The notes beneath the pieces were generated by a model, which saw only the letters and a list, made by a program, of their open reading frames with translations, was not told the DNA's origin and ran no database searches. A stretch of DNA of 64,000 nt from Streptomyces sp. NBC_00448 (GTDB lineage: Bacteria > Actinomycetota > Actinomycetes > Streptomycetales > Streptomycetaceae): NCBI RefSeq assembly GCF_036014115.1, contig NZ_CP107913.1:7681501-7745500 (forward strand), read 5' to 3'. Below, piece by piece: positions 32,379-39,784 of the stretch (position 1 is the first letter of the stretch; every line of letters begins with the position of its first letter). The position numbers were made by a program, and so were the translations under genes.

Positions 32379-32826
32379 CGTCCTCGCCTCGTCCTTGCTC
32401 GCCGGCCCCGCGGGCCCGTCGCCCGTCGTCCGCCGCCGTTCGTGCCGGTGCCGCGACGTCCGTGCCGGCGTCACGCCGTCCGGTCGCCGCGTCCGCCCGG
32501 TGCCGCGCCGTCCCGGGGGTCTCCGGTGCCGGTGATCACCGGCACCACTCGCGAAGTGTGCTGCACGCGTGTTGCCGGTGGGATGCGGCGACGTTTCGCG
32601 ACAGCCCCTTTCGGAGGAATGTACAAGACCTACCTGTTGGCCAGCCAAGTGCTTCATGTGTTCGGTGACTGCACCCGAACGGCCCCGCGGCCGTGTACTG
32701 GCCGCACGCCGCGTGTACAGGACATGAGCAGCCCCGCACGAGCAGCCCGAATGGACAGCCCCGCCGAGCATCCGCCGAGCATCCGGAGCAGGACGAGCAG
32801 CCGGATCAGCCGAGAAGAGAATCCCC
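32379..32826. promoter_or_regulatory. Divergent control region of pucR-type gene and xdh operon
   Basis: 448 bp with no convincing gene. Within it are a 22-bp perfect palindrome (32525-32546), a GTTCGG/CCGAAC inverted repeat (32660-32680, 9-bp spacer) and two GTGTAC hexamers near 32692 and 32712. Promoters for both directions should lie here, but no clear -10/-35 pair was read. Confidence 0.6.
32525..32546. promoter_or_regulatory. 22-bp perfect palindrome, candidate PucR site
   Basis: Arms GGTGCCGGTGA and TCACCGGCACC are exact inverse complements with no spacer. The position, 147 bp from the regulator start and 281 bp from the xdh start, suits an operator rather than a terminator because both genes point away. 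Confidence 0.55.
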
Positions 32827-33714
32827 ATGGAATTCCTGCGCCCCGCCACCTGGCAGGAGGCGCTCGCCGCTAAGGCCGAGCACCCAGCGGCCGTGCCCAT
32901 CGCCGGTGGCACGGACGTGATGGTCGAGATCAACTTCGACCACCGCAGGCCCGAGTACCTGCTGGACCTGAACCGCGTCACCGAACTCCAGGAGTGGGAG
33001 ACCGGCGCGGACACCGTGCGCCTGGGCGCGTCCGTCCCCTACACGAAGATCATGGAGCACCTGCGCACCGAACTGCCGGGGCTGGCGCTCGCCTCCCACA
33101 CCGTGGCCTCCCCGCAGATCCGCAACCGCGGTGGCGTCGGCGGCAACCTCGGCACCGCCTCCCCGGCCGGCGACGCCCACCCGGCGCTGCTGGCCGGCGG
33201 GGGCCAGGTCGAGGCCGAGTCGGTCCGCGGCACCCGGATGATCCCGATCGACGACTTCTACCTCGGGGTGAAGCGCAACGCGCTGGCGCCCGACGAGCTG
33301 ATCAGGGCCGTGCACCTGCGCCGGGCGAGCGGCCCGCAGCAGTTCTCCAAGGTCGGCACCCGCAACGCCATGGTGATCGCGGTGTGCGCCTTCGGGATCG
33401 CGCTGCACCCCGACACCCGCACCGTGCGCACCGGCATCGGCTCGGCCGCGCCGACCCCGATCCGGGCGAGGACCGCCGAGGAGTTCCTGGCCGCCGCGCT
33501 GGACGAGGCCGGGCTGTGGGACAGCCGCGGACCCGTACCGCCTTCGGTGGCACGGCAGTTCGCCGACCTGGTGGCCGGGGCCGCCAACCCGATCGACGAC
33601 GTGCGCGGCACCGCGTCGTACCGCAGGCACGCGCTGGGCGTGATGGCCCGCCGCACCCTGGGGTGGACCTGGCAGGAGTACCGCGGCGACCAGAGGAGTG
33701 CGTCATGCGCGTGA
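32827..33714 (+). CDS. Xanthine dehydrogenase FAD-binding subunit
   Basis: FAD-binding middle subunit of molybdenum xanthine dehydrogenase, 295 residues. The FAD motif AAVPIAGGTDVMVEI (residues 20-34), the second flavin motif IRNRGGVGGNLGTASPAGD (about 98-116) and the C-terminal CO dehydrogenase-type domain are all present. The ATG is followed by EFLRPATWQEALAAK, the standard family opening. It overlaps the 2Fe-2S subunit gene by 10 bp. In the cytoplasmic complex it passes electrons from the iron-sulfur clusters to NAD+. Confidence 0.92.
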   Translation: MEFLRPATWQEALAAKAEHPAAVPIAGGTDVMVEINFDHRRPEYLLDLNRVTELQEWETGADTVRLGASVPYTKIMEHLRTELPGLALASHTVASPQIRNRGGVGGNLGTASPAGDAHPALLAGGGQVEAESVRGTRMIPIDDFYLGVKRNALAPDELIRAVHLRRASGPQQFSKVGTRNAMVIAVCAFGIALHPDTRTVRTGIGSAAPTPIRARTAEEFLAAALDEAGLWDSRGPVPPSVARQFADLVAGAANPIDDVRGTASYRRHALGVMARRTLGWTWQEYRGDQRSASCA

Positions 33715-34181
33715 CGATGACCGTCAACGGCCGCCCGCAGGAGGCGGACGACGTGTGGGAGGGCGAGAGCCTGCTGTACGTCCTGCGCGAGCGGATGGGG
33801 CTGCCGGGCTCCAAGAACGCCTGCGAGCAAGGCGAGTGCGGGTCGTGCACGGTCCGCCTCGACGGCGTGCCGGTCTGCTCCTGCCTGGTCGCCGCCGGGC
33901 AGGCGCAGGACCGCGAAGTGACCACGGTGGAGGGCCTGTCCGGCCCGGACGGCGAACTGTCCACCGTCCAGCAGGCGTTCGTCGACGCGGGCGCCGTGCA
34001 GTGCGGCTTCTGCACGCCCGGACTGCTGGTCGCCGCCGACGAGTTGCTGGAGCGCAACCCGGAGCCGTCCGACGGCGACATCCGCGAGGCGCTGTCGGGC
34101 AACCTGTGCCGCTGCACCGGCTACGAGAAGATCCTCGACGCGGTCCGCCTGGCGGCCGCCCGTACCGAACAGGAGGTGTGA
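33705..34181 (+). CDS. Xanthine dehydrogenase 2Fe-2S subunit
   Basis: Small iron-sulfur subunit of 158 residues. The plant-type ferredoxin cluster is bound by Cys40, Cys45, Cys48 and Cys60; the second cluster by Cys100, Cys103, Cys135 and Cys137 (QCGFCTPG and CRCTGYEKI). GAGGAG precedes the ATG, which lies inside the end of the FAD-subunit gene. It links the molybdenum centre to FAD. Confidence 0.95.
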   Translation: MRVTMTVNGRPQEADDVWEGESLLYVLRERMGLPGSKNACEQGECGSCTVRLDGVPVCSCLVAAGQAQDREVTTVEGLSGPDGELSTVQQAFVDAGAVQCGFCTPGLLVAADELLERNPEPSDGDIREALSGNLCRCTGYEKILDAVRLAAARTEQEV

Positions 34182-34183
34182 CC

Positions 34184-36652
34184 GTGGCCGACCAGTTCCG
34201 TACGGCGAACCTCCCGCGCGCCGACCGGGGGACCGGCACCGCCCGGCCGCCTCGCGCCGCCGCCGCGCCCGGGCGCGCTCCGACCAGCCTCACCCAGGGC
34301 ACCGGCGCCGCCGGCACCAAGGGCGGCATCGGCGAGTCCACGCTGCGCCCCGACGGCATCCTCAAGGTCACCGGCGAGTTCGCGTACTCCTCCGACCTGT
34401 GGCACGAGGACATGCTGTGGGGCTACACGCTGCGCAGCACCGTCGCCCACGCCACGATCCTGTCCATCGACACCGGCGAGGCGCTGGCCACCTCCGGCGT
34501 CTACGCGGTGCTCACCTACGACGACCTGCCCACCGAGGTCAAGAACTACGGCCTGGAGATCCAGGACACCCCGGTGCTCGCGCACGGCAAGGTCCGCCAC
34601 CACGGCGAACCCGTCGCCCTGGTCGCCGCCGACCACCCCGAGACCGCCCGCCGGGCCGCCGCGAAGATCCGGATCGAGTACGAGGAGCTGCCCGTCATCA
34701 CCGACGAGGCGTCCGCGACCGCGCCCGACGCGATCCTGGTGCACGAGGGCCGCGACGACCACCACAGCGGGCACGTCCCGCACCCCAACGTGGTGCACCG
34801 CCAGCCGATCGTGCGCGGCGACGCCGACGCCGCGGCCGCCCGCGCCGACGTGGTGGTGCGCGGCGACTACGTCTTCGGCATGCAGGACCAGGCGTTCCTC
34901 GGCCCCGAGTCGGGCCTGGCGGTGCCGGCCGAGGACGGCGGCGTCGACCTGTACATCGCCACCCAGTGGCTCCACTCCGACCTGCGGCAGATCGCCCCGG
35001 TGCTCGGCCTGCCCGAGAGCAAGGTCCGGATGACGCTCTCCGGCGTCGGCGGCGCCTTCGGCGGCCGTGAGGACCTGTCGATGCAGATCCACGGCTGCCT
35101 GCTGGCGCTGCGCACCGGCAAGCCGGTGAAGATCGTCTACAACCGCTTCGAGTCGTTCTTCGGCCACGTCCACCGCCACCCCGCCAGGCTCCACTACGAG
35201 CACGGCGCCACCCGCGACGGCAAGCTCACCCACGTCCGCTGCCGGATCGTGCTGGACGGCGGCGCCTACGCCTCCGCCTCGCCGGCCGTCGTCGGCAACG
35301 CCGCCTCGCTGTCGATCGGACCGTACGTCGTCGAGGACGTGGACATCGAAGCGCTCGCGCTCTACACCAACAACCCGCCCTGCGGCGCCATGCGCGGCTT
35401 CGGCGCGGTCCAGGCGTGCTTCGCCTACGAGGCGCAGATGGACAAGGTCGCCGCCGAACTCGGCCTCGACCCGGTCGAGTTCCGGCAGCGCAACGCCATG
35501 GAGCAGGGCACGATCATGCCGACCGGGCAGCCGGTCGACTCGCCCGCGCCGGTCGCCGAACTGCTGCGCCGGGTCAAGGCGATGCCGCTGCCGCCCGAGC
35601 AGCAGTGGCGTACCACCGAGGGCGCCGACGTCCGCGCGCTGCCCGGCGGCCTGTCCAACACCACGCACGGCGAAGGCGTCGTCCGCGGGATCGGCTACGC
35701 GGTCGGCATCAAGAACGTCGGCTTCTCCGAGGGCTTCGACGACTACTCCACCGCGCGGGTGCGGATCGAGGTCATCAACGGCGAACCCGTGGCGACCGTG
35801 CACACCGCGATGGCCGAGGTCGGGCAGGGCGGCGTCACCGTACACGCGCAGATCGCCCGCTCCGAACTCGGCGTCACCCAGGTCACCATCCAGCCCGCCG
35901 ACACCCGGGTCGGCTCGGCCGGCTCCACCTCCGCCTCCCGGCAGACCTACATGACCGGCGGCGCGGTGAAGAACACCTGCGAGGCGGTACGGGAACGGGT
36001 GCTGGAGATCGGCCGGCGCCGGTTCGGCACCTACCACCCGGCGTGGGCCACCGCCGAACTGCTGCTGGAGGACGGCAAGGTCGTCACCGACGGCGGCGAG
36101 GCGCTGGCCGACATCGCCGACGTCCTGGACGGCGAGTCCGTCGACCTGGAACTGGAGTTCAGGCACCGCCCGACCCAGGCGTTCGACCTGCGCACCGGAC
36201 AGGGCAACGGCCATGTCCAGTACAGCTTCGCCGCGCACCGCGCCGTGGTCGAGGTCGACACCGAGCTCGGCCTGGTCAAGGTGGTCGAACTCGCCTGCGC
36301 GCAGGACGTCGGCAAGGCGCTCAACCCGCTGTCGGTGGTCGGCCAGATCCAGGGCGGCACCACGCAGGGCCTCGGCGTCGCCGTCATGGAGGAGATCGTG
36401 GTCGACCCGAAGACCGCGAAGGTCCGCAACCCGTCCTTCACCGACTACCTGATCCCGACCATCCTCGACACCCCGACGATCCCCGTCGACGTGCTCGAAC
36501 TCGCCGACGACCACGCCCCGTACGGGCTGCGAGGCGTCGGCGAGGCGCCCACCCTGTCCTCGACTCCCGCCGTGCTCGCCGCCATCCGGCAGGCGACCGG
36601 TCTGGAGCTGAACCGAACCCCGGTCCGGCCGGAACACCTCACCGGATCGTAG
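34184..36652 (+). CDS. Xanthine dehydrogenase molybdopterin-binding subunit
   Basis: Catalytic subunit of 822 residues that hydroxylates hypoxanthine/xanthine. After a 50-residue Ala/Pro/Arg-rich head come the ald_Xan_dh domain and Moco domains: GGAFGGRED, CGAMRGFGAVQ, AEVGQGGVTVHAQIARSELG, and the C-terminal catalytic glutamate Glu787 in RGVGEAP. GTG start 2 bp after the previous stop, with GGAGG upstream. The head segment is longer than usual and may be removed from the real start, although no better start was found. Confidence 0.93.
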   Translation: MADQFRTANLPRADRGTGTARPPRAAAAPGRAPTSLTQGTGAAGTKGGIGESTLRPDGILKVTGEFAYSSDLWHEDMLWGYTLRSTVAHATILSIDTGEALATSGVYAVLTYDDLPTEVKNYGLEIQDTPVLAHGKVRHHGEPVALVAADHPETARRAAAKIRIEYEELPVITDEASATAPDAILVHEGRDDHHSGHVPHPNVVHRQPIVRGDADAAAARADVVVRGDYVFGMQDQAFLGPESGLAVPAEDGGVDLYIATQWLHSDLRQIAPVLGLPESKVRMTLSGVGGAFGGREDLSMQIHGCLLALRTGKPVKIVYNRFESFFGHVHRHPARLHYEHGATRDGKLTHVRCRIVLDGGAYASASPAVVGNAASLSIGPYVVEDVDIEALALYTNNPPCGAMRGFGAVQACFAYEAQMDKVAAELGLDPVEFRQRNAMEQGTIMPTGQPVDSPAPVAELLRRVKAMPLPPEQQWRTTEGADVRALPGGLSNTTHGEGVVRGIGYAVGIKNVGFSEGFDDYSTARVRIEVINGEPVATVHTAMAEVGQGGVTVHAQIARSELGVTQVTIQPADTRVGSAGSTSASRQTYMTGGAVKNTCEAVRERVLEIGRRRFGTYHPAWATAELLLEDGKVVTDGGEALADIADVLDGESVDLELEFRHRPTQAFDLRTGQGNGHVQYSFAAHRAVVEVDTELGLVKVVELACAQDVGKALNPLSVVGQIQGGTTQGLGVAVMEEIVVDPKTAKVRNPSFTDYLIPTILDTPTIPVDVLELADDHAPYGLRGVGEAPTLSSTPAVLAAIRQATGLELNRTPVRPEHLTGS

Positions 36653-36816
36653 GGCCCTTGGGCCGGCCGTACGACAGGCCGAGCCCCGGAGCCCTCTCTT
36701 GTTCGCCTCGGGCCGTCCCCCGGGTCGTGCAGGCCGCGCCTGAAGGGGCGCTATCCCAAATCCCGTTCCGCGAGCCGCGGGCGGGTGCCCCTGTGAACCT
36801 TGGGAGTTGGCTACAC

Positions 36817-38286
36817 ATGACCCAGACACCCGTAGAGCCGCAGACGGCGGCGGAGGACGCGGGCCCCGGCTCACGCGTGCCCGCCGGCAGATCGTGGCTC
36901 GACCGGTACTTCCACATCTCCGACCGAGGGTCGTCGATCCCCCGCGAAGTGCGCGGCGGCATCACCACCTTCATGGCGATGTGCTACATCCTCCTGCTCA
37001 ACCCGCTGCTGCTGTCCGGCCCGGACGCGCACGGCCACAAGCTCGCGCACGCGGCCCTGATCACCGCCACCGCGCTGGCCGCGGCGGTCTCCACGCTGCT
37101 GATGGGCTTCTTCGGCAAGGTCCCTCTGGCGCTGGCCGCGGGCCTCAGCGTCGCCGGCGTGATCTCCACCCAGGTCGCGCCGCACATGACCTGGCCGCAG
37201 GCGATGGGCATGTGCGTGATCTACGGCGCGGTGATCGTGCTGCTGGTGGTCACCGGGCTGCGCGAGATCGTGATGAACGCGATACCGCTGCCGCTCAAGC
37301 ACGGCATCACCATCGGCATCGGCATGTTCATCGCGCTGATCGGCCTGGTCAACGCCGGGTTCGTCGGCAAGGGCGACCCGCACGGCACCTCCCCGGTCGC
37401 GCTGGGCGGCCCCGACGGGAAGCTCTCCGGCTGGCCGGTGCTGCTGTTCTGCGTGACGCTGCTGCTGATCTTCATGCTCCAGGCCCGCAACATCCCCGGC
37501 GCGATCCTGATCGGCATCGTGACCGGCACCGTGCTGGCCGTCATCGTCAACGCGGCCGGCAACCTCACCCCGGCCGACTGGGGCGGCACCGCGCCCAAGC
37601 TCCAGGGCAGCGCGGTGTCCATGCCGGACTTCTCGCTCTTCGGGCACGTGGAGTTCGGCGGCTGGGGCTCCATCGGCGGTATGACGGTCGGCGTGATCGT
37701 CTTCACGCTGGTGCTCGCCGGGTTCTTCGACGCGATGGCCACCATCATCGGCGTCGGCACCGAGGCCGGGCTCGCCGACGAGCGCGGCCGGATGCCGGGC
37801 CTGTCCAAGGCGCTGTTCATCGACGGCGCCGGCGGCGCGATCGGCGGTGTCGCGGGTGCCTCCGGGCAGACCGTCTTCATCGAGTCCGCGACCGGCGTCG
37901 GCGAGGGCTCGCGCACCGGCCTGTCCTCGGTGATCACCGGCGTGCTCTTCGCGCTCGGCCTGTTCTTCACCCCGCTCGCCCAGATCGTGCCCGGCCAGGT
38001 CGCCGCCGCCGCGCTGGTGGTGATCGGCGCGATGATGATGGGCAACGCCCGGCACGTCGACTGGTCCGACCGGTCCGTGGCCGTCCCGGTCTTCATGACC
38101 GTGGCGCTGATGCCGTTCACGTACTCCATCACCGCCGGCGTCGGCGCGGGCGTCGTCTCCTACACCGCGATCAAGGCCGCGCAGGGCAGGTGGCGCGAGC
38201 CCGGGGTCTTCATGTGGGTCCTCACCGTCGTCTTCACCGTCTACTTCGCCCTGCACCCCATCGAGAGCTGGCTCGGCGTCAAGTAG
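36817..38286 (+). CDS. AzgA-type purine (guanine/hypoxanthine) permease, NCS2 family
   Basis: Membrane transporter of 489 residues with about 12-14 helices. Family signatures are GGITTFMAMCYILLLNPLLL near residues 47-66, PLALAAGLSVAG, GIGMFIALIGLVNAG, FFDAMATIIGVG and GASGQTVFIESATGVGEGSRTGL. It lies inside the xanthine dehydrogenase operon, 164 bp after the large subunit, and so most likely brings in the purine substrate by proton symport. GGGAG lies about 10 nt before the ATG. Confidence 0.92.
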   Translation: MTQTPVEPQTAAEDAGPGSRVPAGRSWLDRYFHISDRGSSIPREVRGGITTFMAMCYILLLNPLLLSGPDAHGHKLAHAALITATALAAAVSTLLMGFFGKVPLALAAGLSVAGVISTQVAPHMTWPQAMGMCVIYGAVIVLLVVTGLREIVMNAIPLPLKHGITIGIGMFIALIGLVNAGFVGKGDPHGTSPVALGGPDGKLSGWPVLLFCVTLLLIFMLQARNIPGAILIGIVTGTVLAVIVNAAGNLTPADWGGTAPKLQGSAVSMPDFSLFGHVEFGGWGSIGGMTVGVIVFTLVLAGFFDAMATIIGVGTEAGLADERGRMPGLSKALFIDGAGGAIGGVAGASGQTVFIESATGVGEGSRTGLSSVITGVLFALGLFFTPLAQIVPGQVAAAALVVIGAMMMGNARHVDWSDRSVAVPVFMTVALMPFTYSITAGVGAGVVSYTAIKAAQGRWREPGVFMWVLTVVFTVYFALHPIESWLGVK

Positions 38287-38314
38287 CCGCAGCTGCCCAA
38301 GGAGTTGAACCGCC

Positions 38315-39439
38315 ATGCTGGACATCGCAACCGAGCTGCACCGCTGGTGCGAGCACGGCCGGCCGTTCGCCGTCGCGACCGTGCTCGCCACCGGCGGCAG
38401 CGCCCCGCGGCAGCCCGGCGCCGCCCTCGCCGTGGACGGCGACGGCACCGCGGTCGGCAGCGTGTCCGGCGGGTGCGTCGAGGGCGCCGTCTACGAACTG
38501 TGCCGCGAGGCGCTGTCCGGCGACGGTCCCCCGACCGTGGTGCAGCGCTTCGGCTACTCCGACGAGGACGCCTTCGCGGTCGGTCTGACCTGCGGCGGCG
38601 TGATCGACATCCTCGTCCAGCGGATCGATCCCGGGGTGCGGCCCGAGATCGTCCGCGCGCTGGCCGCCGCCGCCTCCGGTGAGGCGGCGACGGTCGCCCG
38701 GATCGCCGCAGGCCCCGCGGAACTCCTCGGCCGCGCGCTGCTGGTGCGCACCGACGGGTCGTACGACGGCTCGCTCGGCGACGGCCCGCGGGATCGTACG
38801 GCCGCCGGGCAGGCGCACGCGATGCTCGCGGCCGGGCGCACCGGCACGGTGCGGATCGGCGCCGACGGCAGCCGGTGCGGGCAGCCGCTGACGCTGCTGG
38901 TCGAGTCGAGCGTGCCGCCGCCGCGGATGCTCGTGTTCGGCGCGATCGACTTCGCGGCCGCGCTGGTCCGGGCCGGGAAGTTCCTCGGGTACGACGTGAC
39001 CGTCTGCGACGCGCGGCCGGTGTTCGCCACGGCCGGGCGCTTCCCGGAGGCCGACCGGGTCGTGGTGGAGTGGCCGCATCGCTATCTCGACGCGGAAGTG
39101 GCGGCCGGGCGGATCGACCCGCGCGCCGTGCTGTGCGTGCTCACGCATGACGCGAAGTTCGATGTGCCCCTGCTGGAGAGGGCGTTGCGCCTTCCGGTCG
39201 CCTACGTCGGCGCGATGGGTTCACGCCGCACCCATCTCCAACGGCTCGACCGCCTCCGCGAGGCCGGCCTGCCCGAGGCCGCGCTCGACCGGCTGCGGTC
39301 CCCGATCGGGCTCGACCTCGGCGCTCGCACTCCCGAGGAGACGGCACTCTCCATTGCCGCGGAGGTGGTTGCACTTCGCTACGGCGCCACCGGTCTGCCC
39401 CTGAGGGGGGCGCACACCCCCATCCATGCAGTGGCCTGA
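38315..39439 (+). CDS. xdhC: XdhC-type molybdenum cofactor chaperone
   Basis: Accessory protein of 374 residues that binds sulfurated molybdenum cofactor and inserts it in xanthine dehydrogenase. The N-terminal XdhC/CoxI domain carries GSAPRQPGAALAVDGDG and GSVSGGCVEGAVYE with the conserved Cys; the C-terminal Rossmann-like domain includes VLTHDAKFDVPLLERAL and AYVGAMGSRRTH. AAGGAG precedes the ATG. It starts 28 bp after the permease gene, completing the operon. Confidence 0.92.
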   Translation: MLDIATELHRWCEHGRPFAVATVLATGGSAPRQPGAALAVDGDGTAVGSVSGGCVEGAVYELCREALSGDGPPTVVQRFGYSDEDAFAVGLTCGGVIDILVQRIDPGVRPEIVRALAAAASGEAATVARIAAGPAELLGRALLVRTDGSYDGSLGDGPRDRTAAGQAHAMLAAGRTGTVRIGADGSRCGQPLTLLVESSVPPPRMLVFGAIDFAAALVRAGKFLGYDVTVCDARPVFATAGRFPEADRVVVEWPHRYLDAEVAAGRIDPRAVLCVLTHDAKFDVPLLERALRLPVAYVGAMGSRRTHLQRLDRLREAGLPEAALDRLRSPIGLDLGARTPEETALSIAAEVVALRYGATGLPLRGAHTPIHAVA

Positions 39440-39784
39440 CCGGCGGCAACTGGACCCTCCAGGGTGCCCCTGTCCGCCGGCCCCGGGACCAACCGCCGGT
39501 GGGTGGTTGCGCGCGCGGTTCCTCCCCCAGAGCTTCGCCTGGGAGGTACCCCCAGCGCCCCTGGGTTTGCTCGGGTCCTTCTGTGGTGGGCTCCACTCCG
39601 GGGTGCCCCTGGCTGCCGGGTCACGGGATCACCTGCCGGTGGTGGGCCGGTCGCGCTGATGGGCCCTCGTCGTTTCGGGGCCTCATCCGCCCTGTTCGGA
39701 CGGCCGGGGGCGGCTCCCGGACGGGTTCCCACGATGGTTGCGGTCTGCCACGATGCCTGGGAGCGGTCGGCCACAGGGAGCGTG
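39440..39784. other. 345-bp intergenic region before the LuxR gene
   Basis: No gene was found. It contains a diverged copy of the extragenic repeat (39496-39560) and, after 39650, the likely promoter of the LuxR gene. No clear terminator for the xdh operon was seen. Confidence 0.5.
39496..39560 (+). repeat. Streptomycete extragenic repeat, copy 2 (diverged)
   Basis: Begins CCGGTGGGTGGTTGCGCGCG, related to copies at 15866 and 55982, then continues with CCTCCCCCAG and CTGGGAGG arms and CCCCAGCGCCC, which also occurs after copy 1. Confidence 0.55.

Noticed and set aside
32617..32873. Possible leader peptide starting at GGAGGAATG ahead of the xdh operon
   Set aside because: The Shine-Dalgarno is only 1-2 nt from the ATG, too close to work, and the frame overlaps the start of the FAD subunit without features.
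34121..36874. A 917-codon minus-strand frame opposite the xanthine dehydrogenase subunit
   Set aside because: Antisense frame of a well-supported catalytic subunit; composition is the mirror image of the true codon bias and has no domain.
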